47,648 nucleotides of DNA. Source: a virus. The notes under the pieces were generated by a model. The model had not been told where the DNA came from. It did not search any database and was given only the letters and a program-made list of their open reading frames with translations. Within the stretch, counting starts at the first letter, position 1. Every line of letters begins with the position of its first letter. The position numbers and the translations under genes were made by a program. The DNA is taken from positions 1 to 47,648 of IMG/VR virus record IMGVR_UViG_3300036851_000166; one strand, written 5' to 3'. Shown in pieces: positions 29,195 through 37,040 of this stretch.

Positions 29195-29569
29195 ATGGAC
29201 GACATGGGACGCAGGGAGCGCACAGCTACGGTCGTCGGCCGCAACGTCGTCATGCTGGCCAAGCGGCATTCGCTAGACATTCAGGCGGTGGCCCTCAGGG
29301 CCGGGATTGGGATTAGAACCATCCACCACATCACGGCCGGCCGAAACACGACCATAGAGACCGCAGACGCCGTCGCCCGGGTTTTCGGCCTTACCTGCTG
29401 GCACTTACTCAACCCGGAGCTTGAGACAGACCTAGAGAACCAGGAGTGGGTTGATCGGGTCCGGCATGTATTCGGGACCGCTCCGGCCAAGGGCACTGAT
29501 CTGGTGAAGGACGCCATTAAGGCCGCCGAAACAGTTACGGCCATCGAACAAGCCAAGAAGTCGGCCTAA
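29195..29569 (+). CDS. XRE-family repressor (CI-like position)
   Basis: 124 residues from the ATG at 29195 (29204 also possible). ATVVGRNVVMLAKRHSLDIQ, AVALRAGIGIRTIHHITAGR and TTIETADAVARVFGLTCWHL form a complete five-helix XRE DNA-binding domain. The tail (DLENQEWVDRVRHVFGT...) is too short for a LexA-type self-cleavage domain, so induction must act by another route. Divergent to the Cro-like gene. Confidence 0.75.
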   Translation: MDDMGRRERTATVVGRNVVMLAKRHSLDIQAVALRAGIGIRTIHHITAGRNTTIETADAVARVFGLTCWHLLNPELETDLENQEWVDRVRHVFGTAPAKGTDLVKDAIKAAETVTAIEQAKKSA

Positions 29570-29627
29570 GCTAGACCCCTGTGGATAAGTCCGGCCCGCC
29601 GCTCGTCGGTTGAGTGCCATTTGTTGC

Positions 29628-29656
29628 TTGCATTCTATGGCGGCATGCCCTATATT
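29628..29656 (+). promoter_or_regulatory. Rightward early promoter (pL analogue)
   Basis: TTGCAT (29628-29633), a 17-base spacer and TATATT (29651-29656). The spacer contains the palindrome GGCATGCC (29642-29649). It uses the same -35 hexamer as the late promoter at 19.9 kb and precedes the rightward operon. Confidence 0.55.
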
Positions 29657-29708
29657 GCAGCCATCAAGCCGCGGGCACCCCGCCCCGGCACTGGAGGGAG
29701 CAAGGCAA

Positions 29709-29933
29709 ATGGGCAAGACCTACACCGTCATCCTCAATGACGATCTGGACGAAGTGTTCGGCGGCTTCAAGTCGATCACAGCGGCCCGCTGCTTTGCCCG
29801 CCACGGCAGCGAAGACTACGAAATCACCGAGGGCGACGAGTACGGCCGCACCGTCGAGCGGTCTGCGATTCACTCCGACGACGACCGCGTCCTGCAGGGC
29901 ATGGGCCTCGCCAACGCCTCCGAGGCGCCCTAG
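29709..29933 (+). CDS. Small early protein, related to transposon cargo gene 1
   Basis: 74 residues from ATG with GGAGGG about 10 bases upstream: MGKTYTVILNDDLDEVFGGF, SITAARCFARHGSEDYEITE, then GRTVERSAIHSDDDRVL. An acidic alpha/beta protein. The first third and the x-V-E-R-S element resemble the protein encoded at 25140-25382. Function unknown. Confidence 0.6.
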   Translation: MGKTYTVILNDDLDEVFGGFKSITAARCFARHGSEDYEITEGDEYGRTVERSAIHSDDDRVLQGMGLANASEAP

Positions 29934-29989
29934 CAGCCTCCCGCTAATCCCCCCCCCACCCCCCCACCCCCTACAGGAGACGCTACGAA
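29934..29989. other. C-rich spacer
   Basis: Contains two long C runs (about 29948-29969) before a GGAGA ribosome site. Such runs are prone to length variation. Confidence 0.5.
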
Positions 29990-30334
29990 ATGGATACGAA
30001 GATTCTGACCGTCGGTTGCGAGCCGGGGCCGTCCGTGAGTGTTTCCAGCGCCTCGCGCTCAACGCCGGGCAGTTCCGCTTCGGAGGAGCGCGCCATGCCA
30101 ACTGTCGAGCATTCCTACGTCGAGCGATTGGAGGCCGAGCGCGACCGCCTCCGCGCCATCAATGCGGAACTGCTGGCGGCGCTGGAGGGGCTGGTCGAAC
30201 TCTGCGAACACGTCCCCGTTTTTCAGCTTGACGGCGGAAGGTCCAGCGTCAAAGCCGTGCGGCGCGCTGGCAAGTTCGTCGGCGCTCTGGATACCGCCCG
30301 CGCCGCCATCGCTGCCGCGAAGGAGACGCCATGA
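29990..30334 (+). CDS. Early protein with domain shared with transposon cargo
   Basis: 114 residues from 29990. A second ATG at 30095 with a strong GGAGGAG gives 79 residues starting MPTVEHSYVERLEAERDRLR and may be the main start; the first 35 residues are Ser/Pro-rich. The C-terminal half ELCEHVPVFQLDGGRSSVKA, GKFVGALDTARAAIAAA matches the protein encoded at 24238-24729. N-terminal coiled coil. Function unknown. Confidence 0.6.
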   Translation: MDTKILTVGCEPGPSVSVSSASRSTPGSSASEERAMPTVEHSYVERLEAERDRLRAINAELLAALEGLVELCEHVPVFQLDGGRSSVKAVRRAGKFVGALDTARAAIAAAKETP

Positions 30335-30549
30335 CCGACGCCGAATATCTGGCCGATATGGAACGCCTGCTTGAGTTGCGCAGAATGGACATTTGCCTAT
30401 TCGATGCCGCTCTTCACAACCGCGGATGGTCCGGCCCTGAAATCGCGGCATTCGCTACGCATATCCGGCCCGAAGAACTAGGGGCGGCAATGGATCATGC
30501 GTTCGAGAAGCGCCGCGCCGCTCTCGACTCAACCAAGGAGCAGCCATGA
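30331..30549 (+). CDS. Small early hypothetical protein
   Basis: 72 residues: MTDAEYLADMERLLELRRMD and IAAFATHIRPEELGAAMDHA. Helical and acidic; ATGA overlaps with both neighbours. No recognised family. Confidence 0.5.
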   Translation: MTDAEYLADMERLLELRRMDICLFDAALHNRGWSGPEIAAFATHIRPEELGAAMDHAFEKRRAALDSTKEQP

Positions 30550-30848
30550 GCCGCGCTGATTCCGCCGCACTCGCAGAAATGCTCTACGTCCACCGCTCGC
30601 CGTCAGTCAGGAAAGACGGCGTGGATACGGTCCGCGAAGCTCTGGACGACACCCAGTTCCTGCGCGACCTCGCCAAACATCTGCACCGGGAAGTCGATGC
30701 CGAATACGAGGACGACGGCGTACTGGCGCGGATGGTGCGCAATCGCGTGCGTGCCTATGCGCGATCGTGCCCGACGTTTGAGGACCAACTGGACGAACTG
30801 GAACTACATGTAGCCGCCGCGCGCGGCATCGCAAAACAAGGAGCGTGA
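30546..30848 (+). CDS. Small early hypothetical protein
   Basis: 100 residues, helical: DTVREALDDTQFLRDLAKHL, MVRNRVRAYARSCPTFEDQL. Starts by ATGA overlap. No catalytic motif. Confidence 0.5.
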   Translation: MSRADSAALAEMLYVHRSPSVRKDGVDTVREALDDTQFLRDLAKHLHREVDAEYEDDGVLARMVRNRVRAYARSCPTFEDQLDELELHVAAARGIAKQGA

Positions 30849-30849
30849 A

Positions 30850-31239
30850 GTGGATATTTATTCGGCTGTGGTGAGGGCGGCAAACCACATTGAGAGGAAT
30901 CCTGGTGACTTCGATTTCTTTGAAATCCGAATTCCACACTGCGGCACTCCCGGATGTGCGCTCGGTTGGATCGGACATTTCTGCGGTTATCGCGGAGTCG
31001 GTGTCATGCCGGTGGCGTCCGGGGCGCTTCATTGCGCGGTTGAAGGCTGGGAAGCTACCCGTGTGTTCTACGACCGGATGGACGCAAGTGAGAGTGACTG
31101 GCGCACAAACGCCGTCGCCTGCGCCCGCGCCCTCCGCGCCTACGCCGCCAAGTATTTACGTGCGCCTCAGGCCCCGCCGGATTGGGAGGCGCTTGCGCAT
31201 CGCCTTTCTTCTAGCGCGCCAGTCGGTGAAGTCGCGTGA
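30850..31239 (+). CDS. Hypothetical early protein
   Basis: 129 residues from GTG. MDIYSAVVRAANHIERNPGD and PHCGTPGCALGWIGHFCG (two Cys near 31 and 35) form a recurrent phage domain; a C-terminal helix WRTNAVACARALRAYAAKYL follows. Function unknown. GTGA overlap with the HNH gene. Confidence 0.5.
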   Translation: MDIYSAVVRAANHIERNPGDFDFFEIRIPHCGTPGCALGWIGHFCGYRGVGVMPVASGALHCAVEGWEATRVFYDRMDASESDWRTNAVACARALRAYAAKYLRAPQAPPDWEALAHRLSSSAPVGEVA

Positions 31240-31724
31240 GAGTGCGTCCGCTCCGACACAGAAACCGCCCGTGTCTGCCCGCTGAAAGGTTCTGGCAGCG
31301 CGTGGACAAGAGCGGCGATTGCTGGACATGGCTAGGCGGAGCGAGCGGCTCAGGCTACGGCAGTTTCGCCATGAACAAGAAAAACGTTTTGGCCCACCGC
31401 GCGGCTTGGATTCTAACGCACGGCCCCATCAACGACGATTTGTGCGCCCTGCATCGCTGCGACAACCGCAAGTGCGTTAACCCATCGCATCTGTTTCTCG
31501 GCACCAGGACCGACAACGCAGCGGATCGGGATGCAAAGGGCAGAAATGTTCCGCCACGGGGCGAGCGAAATCCTCGCGCGAAGATAAGAGTTGGCGATGT
31601 TGTGGCAATCCGAGCCCGGCGCGCCGCCGGCGAGCTATGCCGCAGTATCGCCGACGAATATGGGCTTGACGAGTCAACTGTTGCTGGAATTTGCCGACGG
31701 CGCATTTGGAGGCACGTTCCATGA
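31236..31724 (+). CDS. HNH endonuclease with C-terminal helix-turn-helix
   Basis: 162 residues from GTG. RFWQRVDKSGDCWTWLGGAS, then LAHRAAWILTHGPINDDLCA, LHRCDNRKCVNPSHLFLGTR (HNH core with the second Cys/His set), DNAADRDAKGR, and a C-terminal GELCRSIADEYGLDESTVAG resembling helix-turn-helix. A typical phage homing-type HNH_3 protein. Confidence 0.85.
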   Translation: MRVRPLRHRNRPCLPAERFWQRVDKSGDCWTWLGGASGSGYGSFAMNKKNVLAHRAAWILTHGPINDDLCALHRCDNRKCVNPSHLFLGTRTDNAADRDAKGRNVPPRGERNPRAKIRVGDVVAIRARRAAGELCRSIADEYGLDESTVAGICRRRIWRHVP

Positions 31725-31918
31725 GCGTCATTCAAGGCCCGTGGAAGTCCGGCGAAACGCTGCCGGAGTACGTCAAGCAATTGCATGCCTCAGTCGAGCG
31801 GGAGCCGCAGAAAGTGGTGAGCCTGGAGGCCGCGCGGACTCTGAAAGAGGCCCTGACACGATGGCACATGAACCTCACACCGCCGGGGCAACCCGGCAAA
31901 GGAATTCCTGACCAATGA
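31721..31918 (+). CDS. Small protein upstream of RecT
   Basis: 65 residues: MSVIQGPWKSGETLPEYVKQ, then a helix KVVSLEAARTLKEALTRWHM. ATGA overlaps with the HNH gene and with recT. Could be a recombination accessory protein; not recognised. Confidence 0.5.
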   Translation: MSVIQGPWKSGETLPEYVKQLHASVEREPQKVVSLEAARTLKEALTRWHMNLTPPGQPGKGIPDQ

Positions 31919-32940
31919 GCGACCAGCAGGCAGAGACGGTGGACGCCAACACTGGCGAAGTGATGGTGGTCCCCAGGTGGAAACAGGCCATCATTGGAGC
32001 GCGCGAGCGTTTCGTGGCCATCGCCAGCCACGACCAAATGGTCGATTGGGCGCGCGAGTCCATGTTTGCGCTACAGGCCCTTGAGCGCAACGAATACCTG
32101 CGCGACATCGCCGAAAACAACCCTGGAAGCCTGCGCAACGCCATCATCAATGTTGCGGCCTGCGGCATTACCCTAAATCCGGTGAGCCAGTACGCCGCCC
32201 TGGTTCCTCGGGATGGGGCCGTGTGCCTCGATGTGATGTATCGCGGCTTCATCAAGATCGCGACGGACGCCGGGTCCATCCGCTTTGCCAAGGCTGAAAT
32301 CGTGCATGAGGCCGACACGTTCCTCTATCGCGGCCCGGTGGCGGCGCCTGACCACCACGCCGACCCGTTCCGCAAGGATCGTGGGGCCATCGTCGGCGTC
32401 TACTGCGTCGCCAAGACGGCCGACGGGGATTTCCTGACCGAGGTCATGCCGGTTGCCGACATCGAGGGCATACGCGACCGCAGCCCCGCGTGGATGAAGG
32501 GAAAGAAAGGGCCGTGGCTGACCGACTTCGGCGAAATGGCAAAGAAGGTGGTCATCAAGCGTGCGCGAAAGACATGGCCCGAAACCAAGAACGAGCGGGC
32601 CGCACAGCGCCTCCAACTGGCCGCCGAGCTTGCCAACGCTGCGGACGGCTTCACCAATGGCCTGCCTGCGCTGGAACACATCGGCCCGACCGCGGGCGTA
32701 GCAGAATCCATTCCCGCCGAGATTCGCGAGGGGTTGATCGAGTTCGCCGCCAATGCGGAGGAAACGTTTCGCAAGGACGGGGCTGAGGCCACGAATGAGT
32801 ACATCGCCTCGCTCGGGCTCGACGTGGATCAGCAAACCTTTCTATGGTCCCGCCTGGACTCAAAGACCCGCACGGCCGCTAGGAAGGCGGCGGGCTACGG
32901 CGAGAAGCGCGACGGCCACTATGGCGAGGCGCGGACATGA
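31915..32940 (+). CDS. recT: RecT-family single-strand annealing recombinase
   Basis: 341 residues. WARESMFALQALERNEYLRD, LRNAIINVAACGITLNPVSQ, YAALVPRDGAVCLDVMYRGF, then MAKKVVIKRARKTWPE are the conserved steps of RecT. It anneals complementary strands for phage recombination. No exonuclease gene is adjacent; the exonuclease-like gene of this phage is at 37.3 kb in the late strand, so it would have to act with that or host enzymes. Confidence 0.9.
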   Translation: MSDQQAETVDANTGEVMVVPRWKQAIIGARERFVAIASHDQMVDWARESMFALQALERNEYLRDIAENNPGSLRNAIINVAACGITLNPVSQYAALVPRDGAVCLDVMYRGFIKIATDAGSIRFAKAEIVHEADTFLYRGPVAAPDHHADPFRKDRGAIVGVYCVAKTADGDFLTEVMPVADIEGIRDRSPAWMKGKKGPWLTDFGEMAKKVVIKRARKTWPETKNERAAQRLQLAAELANAADGFTNGLPALEHIGPTAGVAESIPAEIREGLIEFAANAEETFRKDGAEATNEYIASLGLDVDQQTFLWSRLDSKTRTAARKAAGYGEKRDGHYGEART

Positions 32941-33089
32941 GGCCATGCCAGAAATGCGGTAGAAGCCTGCCGTCTACGCAAGCCTGGATGTGCAGGCAAT
33001 GTTACCGGAGAGCCGCCGAGCGGAAGTGGCCGCGCAAAGCGCTGACTCCGTACCCGCGCGAACCGCTGCTGTTTTGGAGAACCGCATGA
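32937..33089 (+). CDS. Small zinc-ribbon protein
   Basis: 50 residues from ATGA overlap with recT. RPCQKCGRSLPSTQAWMCRQ gives C-x-x-C...C-x-x-C (Cys 4, 7, 19, 22), followed by a basic helix YRRAAERKWPRK. A small nucleic-acid-binding or partner protein; not identified further. Confidence 0.55.
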   Translation: MRPCQKCGRSLPSTQAWMCRQCYRRAAERKWPRKALTPYPREPLLFWRTA

Positions 33090-33301
33090 AAACCCTGTTT
33101 ACCCACCTACGCATCTTCTGGTGGAGGTTCTGGCTGCAGAACCGGCGAGCGGGTGCGATTCAGGCCGGAGTGACAAGGCGGGCGCGTCGGGCAATGAAGG
33201 CCACGCTTGCATCAGGTTGCGCCACAGCGTCTAGCGGCACGGACCCCCTCTCACTACGGAGTGCGGAACAAATGTCACCAAAAGATTCTGTCTCGCCATG
33301 A
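33086..33301 (+). CDS. Small hypothetical protein
   Basis: 71 residues. Trp/Phe-rich start MKTLFTHLRIFWWRFWLQNR could sit in a membrane surface; then Arg/Ala helix and a Ser-rich tail. ATGA overlaps on both sides. No known family. Confidence 0.4.
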   Translation: MKTLFTHLRIFWWRFWLQNRRAGAIQAGVTRRARRAMKATLASGCATASSGTDPLSLRSAEQMSPKDSVSP

Positions 33302-33867
33302 CCACCGCCGACCGAGCCGAGCCGGCGCTGCGACAGGCGTTGAAAGCCCTGAACTACGCGCTTCCGTATCTACAGACAGACGGGCACGGAAACGGGCCGG
33401 ATTGTGCTCCGGTCCTCCAGGCGATCATCGACCTTAATGCTGCCCTCTACGCCGGGGCAGCCCCCGTAGCGCCCTCCGTGGCAGAGCCGGAATTGCTGCG
33501 TTATAGGCGCGATATTGATGGAGACATTATCGGATACGAAGTCGCCCCGCCCGTAGCAACTCAGGCCGCACAGCCAACCTGTCAAGCCGCGCCCGGCGAC
33601 GGTCACGGCTATGGCGTCGAGAACTGCACCTGTGGAACGACCCCTCCGTCGGCAGAGCCAGCAGCCCGAGAGGAACTGACCGACGCCGATCTGACGCTCG
33701 CCGGGACGGCCCTGTTCCTTGCGTGGGAAGCCGGCCCTCTGAGCGAGGGACAGGTCGCCAGCGCCCTGAAAACAGACCGCCTGACTTGCCGCATCCGGTG
33801 CGACGATATGATCCAGCGCGGCCTCAAAGTGTTCGAGGCCCTGCGACGTGCCGGAGGCAGCAAGTGA
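33298..33867 (+). CDS. Early protein with repeated GNGPDC domain
   Basis: 189 residues. LNYALPYLQTDGHGNGPDCA and the helix VLQAIIDLNAALYAG recur in the protein encoded at 34739-35173. The C-terminal half, LTDADLTLAGTALFLAWEAG and KVFEALRRAGG, is helical. Between them is a Pro/Ala linker with CTCGTTP. Function unknown. Confidence 0.5.
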   Translation: MTTADRAEPALRQALKALNYALPYLQTDGHGNGPDCAPVLQAIIDLNAALYAGAAPVAPSVAEPELLRYRRDIDGDIIGYEVAPPVATQAAQPTCQAAPGDGHGYGVENCTCGTTPPSAEPAAREELTDADLTLAGTALFLAWEAGPLSEGQVASALKTDRLTCRIRCDDMIQRGLKVFEALRRAGGSK

Positions 33868-34142
33868 GCGAGCCTGAGAAGTTCCGCGAATGGCCCGCAG
33901 TGGACAAGGATGGCTGGTGCGAGTGGCAGATGCCGGTGATGCAGGGCTACAAGTTGAAGTGCTGCGACTGCGGCCTCGTCCATGAAGTCGAGTTCAACGT
34001 CGCCGAGTGGAGGGGCAGGCAGCGCGTAGAGTTCAGGATGCGCCGCGCAGCCGCGTGCCAAGACGCGCCTCATTGGCCCGCCCACAACGAACAGACATTC
34101 TTGACTCAAGCATTCCGGTGGCTGAAAGAGAAACTGTCATGA
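33864..34142 (+). CDS. Small protein with Cys pair
   Basis: 92 residues from GTG (GTGA overlap). WCEWQMPVMQGYKLKCCDCG, LVHEVEFNVAEWRGRQRVEF; a CCDCG knuckle followed by strands. This small domain recurs in phage early operons. Function unknown. Confidence 0.5.
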   Translation: MSEPEKFREWPAVDKDGWCEWQMPVMQGYKLKCCDCGLVHEVEFNVAEWRGRQRVEFRMRRAAACQDAPHWPAHNEQTFLTQAFRWLKEKLS

Positions 34143-34330
34143 CCGCTGAGGAAGAACTAGTCCACGAACTTGATGAGTGGCAGTCCGGCCGTTGCAAGGG
34201 ACACGCTGACTGCCCGCTGCCGCATGACTTGTTTGATCGACTCATAGCCGCCCTCCGAGCACAGCCAGCAGCGCGTGGCCGACGGCCAGCAAAGGAACAC
34301 GGGGCAGCACAACAGGAGACTCCAAAGTGA
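34139..34330 (+). CDS. Small hypothetical protein
   Basis: 63 residues: MTAEEELVHELDEWQSGRCK, GHADCPLPHDLFDRLIAALR. ATGA start overlap and GTGA end overlap. Two cysteines and two histidines could bind metal. Confidence 0.45.
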   Translation: MTAEEELVHELDEWQSGRCKGHADCPLPHDLFDRLIAALRAQPAARGRRPAKEHGAAQQETPK

Positions 34331-34461
34331 GTTGCCAAAATCCGCATTGCACTCACCCGGACTGTGCCGACTTTGTTCGTCGATATAAGGCGCTTTGGTG
34401 GAAACGCGCGGGCTATCGGCGGCGGAGGCGGAGCAAAGCACAACGGGAGACGAAGGAATGA
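34327..34461 (+). CDS. Very small basic protein
   Basis: 44 residues from GTG overlapping the previous TGA. SCQNPHCTHPDCADFVRRYK has closely spaced Cys and His; the tail WKRAGYRRRRRSKAQ is strongly basic. Overlaps the next gene by ATGA. Confidence 0.4.
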   Translation: MSCQNPHCTHPDCADFVRRYKALWWKRAGYRRRRRSKAQRETKE

Positions 34462-34742
34462 ACGAGGAACTAAAGCGCGATTTAGCGCGAATGCACGAAA
34501 TTTTGCGCACTCACACTGGAGAACGGCCGGCACCGCGAGACGAACGCTTCAAGGCGTTGCTTGAGTGTGCGCATACCGTCTTGGTTCTCAAGGAAACTAT
34601 GGATGGCGAAACACGGCAAAGTTTGATTGCCGGAGCAATCGCCTTCGCTGAGGCAGCACTTCCAGATCTGCCCTATGAGTCGTCAGCAGACCACTACGTT
34701 CCGCCCTCGGAGCACGACGAAATGGGACAGACGAAGCCATGA
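34458..34742 (+). CDS. Small acidic early protein
   Basis: 94 residues: MNEELKRDLARMHEILRTHT, FKALLECAHTVLVLKETMDG and SLIAGAIAFAEAALPDLPYE. Helical. ATGA overlaps at both ends. No recognised family. Confidence 0.45.
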   Translation: MNEELKRDLARMHEILRTHTGERPAPRDERFKALLECAHTVLVLKETMDGETRQSLIAGAIAFAEAALPDLPYESSADHYVPPSEHDEMGQTKP

Positions 34743-35173
34743 CGACCACCCCCTCCTCCGGTAGCGCCACGCCGCTGCTGCCGTGCAAATACCACGCGGC
34801 ATTCGTTCAGTCGTGCCATGGCTGCTGCTATACGAGCCTGTTCGGCCGCGCCTCCCCCGCTGCCGCCCCACGGGAGCATATGGCCAGTCTGGAGCCAAAC
34901 AACGACGAGGTAATTTGTCCGAACTGCACTCACCAGTTCCGTGCGATCCCCGTCAACGTGCAGAGGTTGCTCCTGTCACTCGGTGCAGAGCCGCCGTTCG
35001 CTGCCGCCCCACGGGAGGGCCGGGAGGAGTTGTTGCGGGAGGCGCATAAGGCACTTCTATACGCTCTTCCGTATCTACAGCAGGACGCTAGCGGCAACGG
35101 CCCAGACTGCACGCCAGTCTTTCAGGCGCTAATTGACTTGGGAGCCGCGCTGGGAGAAGCGACCAATGAGTGA
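34739..35173 (+). CDS. Early protein with zinc ribbon and repeated GNGPDC domain
   Basis: 144 residues. VICPNCTHQFRAIPVNVQRL is a short zinc ribbon; the C-terminal LLYALPYLQQDASGNGPDCT and VFQALIDLGAAL repeats the domain of 33298-33867. N-terminal Cys/His positions (LPCKYHAAF, CHGCCY) may bind a second metal. Confidence 0.5.
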   Translation: MTTTPSSGSATPLLPCKYHAAFVQSCHGCCYTSLFGRASPAAAPREHMASLEPNNDEVICPNCTHQFRAIPVNVQRLLLSLGAEPPFAAAPREGREELLREAHKALLYALPYLQQDASGNGPDCTPVFQALIDLGAALGEATNE

Positions 35174-35408
35174 TCTTCCGTGGTTTGGCCGCAAGGTGGG
35201 GGTAAGACCCGCCAGCGATGAGCGGCTCCGTAAAGTGGCCGCGCGGTGCGCAGCGATCCTGGACAGCTACGGGCTCTACTATCGCATCTGGTCAGAGGAG
35301 CCAGAGCCGCCGCCGGATGTGCTGATGGCACCGCCGCGCGTCTACCTCGGGCGCGAGCCAAGCCCCCTGCGCAAGCCGCAAAACTGGATGCGCTGTCGGG
35401 GAGGCTAG
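35166..35408 (+). CDS. Small hypothetical protein
   Basis: 80 residues: MSDLPWFGRKVGVRPASDER, then RKVAARCAAILDSYGLYYRI and a Pro/Arg-rich end. Overlaps the preceding gene by 8 bases. Confidence 0.45.
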   Translation: MSDLPWFGRKVGVRPASDERLRKVAARCAAILDSYGLYYRIWSEEPEPPPDVLMAPPRVYLGREPSPLRKPQNWMRCRGG

Positions 35409-35414
35409 ACCGAA

Positions 35415-35606
35415 GTGAGCGGCTACCTGACCATTACCGACCTGGCGGCCCGCTGGAAGTGCAAGCCCAAGACAGTGCGGGAGGATGTGGTGCGCCGGGC
35501 GGATTTTCCGAAACCGTTGATGCCGACGGGGTCGGCGCGGCTTAGACTGTGGCCGGAAACGGAGATAGCGAAATGGGAAGCGAAAGAGGGGCGGAAAGCG
35601 GCGTGA
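35415..35606 (+). CDS. Excisionase-like winged-helix protein
   Basis: 63 residues from GTG: LTITDLAARWKCKPKTVRED, VVRRADFPKPLMPTGSARLR, WPETEIAKWEAKE. This is the MerR/AlpA-type DNA-binding fold used by phage excisionases. It faces the integrase gene two genes away, the position expected for xis. Confidence 0.7.
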   Translation: MSGYLTITDLAARWKCKPKTVREDVVRRADFPKPLMPTGSARLRLWPETEIAKWEAKEGRKAA

Positions 35607-35812
35607 CCTACGCGGAGCTATCAGCGGCCCACAAAGCCCTGATTGATGCCGTTGAGCGCGGCTCAGAATACCGCTGGGATGCAGGTATATCCGCTTGGGT
35701 TTGGAGCAGCGGCAACCCGAAACATCCCGGCATCGTGTTTCCGGGCACAAACACGCTTTGGAAGCGCGCGAAAGCTCGGCTAATCCAGTTTCTTCGCGGC
35801 CTCCGTAGGTGA
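35603..35812 (+). CDS. Small hypothetical protein at the end of the rightward operon
   Basis: 69 residues from GTG (GTGA overlap with the xis-like gene): TYAELSAAHKALIDAVERGS and WDAGISAWVWSSGNPKHPG. The end overlaps the integrase gene tail-to-tail by 33 bases. Unknown function. Confidence 0.4.
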   Translation: MTYAELSAAHKALIDAVERGSEYRWDAGISAWVWSSGNPKHPGIVFPGTNTLWKRAKARLIQFLRGLRR

Positions 35813-36741
35813 GGGGCTGTAGTAGACCTTCAAAAGCGTTTTTAAGTCGCGGTGCCCGGTCATCGCCGCGAGTTCGTAGGGCTGCAGCTTCTTCGATAGC
35901 GCCGTGACGGCGGCTCGTCTTGTATCGTGGAAGTGCAGATCGCCTAGCTTCGCCTTGTCCCGCGCCTTACGGAACAGGGCGTCCAGCGACCCGGACCTAA
36001 GCTGAAACATCCGCCCATCGTGAGGAACCAGCAGCTTGAACAGCCTGACCGCCGCTTTACTCAGCGGCACGTCCCGGCTATCACCGTTCTTTGTCAACTC
36101 CAGGTGCACGTATCGGCGGTCTAGGTGAACTTGGTCAGGCGAGAGTGACAGCAGTTCCCCGGCCCGCATTGCCGTTTCGATTGCCAGAAGGAAGGCCACG
36201 GCTACCTGGTCGTTCATGGACTGCACTTGCCGGCGTTTCCAGCCAAGTGCCGACAGGAGCGCCTTTTGGTCTGCCGACGATACCCGGCGCTTTCTTGGCG
36301 GGTTGCCCTTCGGCCAGCGGATCGAGTGACAGGGGTTAGACTGTACCCAGCCCTTTTCGAGCCGCGCCCACTGGAACACGGCGGACAAAACCGCCAGCTC
36401 CCGCATGACCGATGCGCCGGAGACTTCTCCCGCCCGCTCATCGCGCCAAACTGATAGGTCGTCCGGCGTAATGCGGTCTATGGGCTTCCAAACGAAGGGC
36501 AGATCGCGCAGGAACTTGCCGATCCTGACCCGCTCCCAGCGGCTACCGCGCCTTGTGGGCGTGACCTTGGCGCTGTAGACGCGCGGGCGTCCGCTAGCGT
36601 CGTTACGTTCCTGGGGGCTCCCGCGAAGCCTGCGGCCCAGCTTTCGGCCTGTGCGCGGCTGCGGAAGGTTCGCGAATAGCGAATGCCCTTGCGCATGACC
36701 TTGACCCGAACCGAATCCCCGCGCCGCTCATACGTCGGCAT
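35780..36741 (-). pseudogene. Tyrosine integrase, reading frame broken by a CG dinucleotide
   Basis: The N-terminal part (from the ATG at 36741) reads MPTYERRGDSVRVKVMRKGI through TTLADA, an arm-binding domain. At 36580-36585 is a (CG)3 run; after it the matching sequence is in another frame: VYSAKVTPTRRGSRWERVRI, then VSGASVMRELAVLS and the catalytic part AMRAGELLSL (Arg), LHFHDTRRAAVT (His-x-x-Arg), TGHRDLK and Tyr. Removing one CG gives TLADARVYSAKV and one frame of about 320 codons. So this is either a recent inactivating insertion, a phase-variable site or a base-calling error. Without it the phage could not integrate by itself. Confidence 0.75.
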
Positions 36742-36771
36742 CCCCCGCCCCCGTGGGAACTTTCGCGGGAC

Positions 36772-36799
36772 ACTTTAGGGAGTTCTAACCGCCGGTCAA
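36772..36799 (-). promoter_or_regulatory. Promoter for integrase
   Basis: On the minus strand TTGACC (36799-36794), a 16-base spacer and TAAAGT (36777-36772), about 30 bases before the integrase ATG. A separate integrase promoter (pI analogue) is expected here. Confidence 0.5.
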
Positions 36800-37040
36800 G
36801 TTATTTCGGGGAGAGAAAGCGTCCTATAGGGGCGCTTCGGGGCCGCCGCTGGTTGCCACTCCTTCGGCATACCATATGGCCTCGCATGGGACAGTTTGTG
36901 GGCCACGGCCCTATCAGGGCGCACGGAGGGGCGTCTACGAAGCGCCCGACCCCCTCTCCCTACAGGGCGCGGACCGAATCTCAAAACATCGGTCTTTGTG
37001 TGTCGTTACCCCATTTTGTCCGGCCATTACCCTATTTGGC
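36800..37040. other. Gene-free stretch next to integrase; possible attachment region
   Basis: About 240 bases with no convincing gene. It holds a 10-bp perfect inverted repeat, GGGCGCTTCG (36830-36839) and CGAAGCGCCC (36938-36947), and a small GGGCC/GGCCC hairpin (36899-36910). Regions beside integrase usually carry attP with arm-type sites; no tRNA-like core was recognised. Confidence 0.4.
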
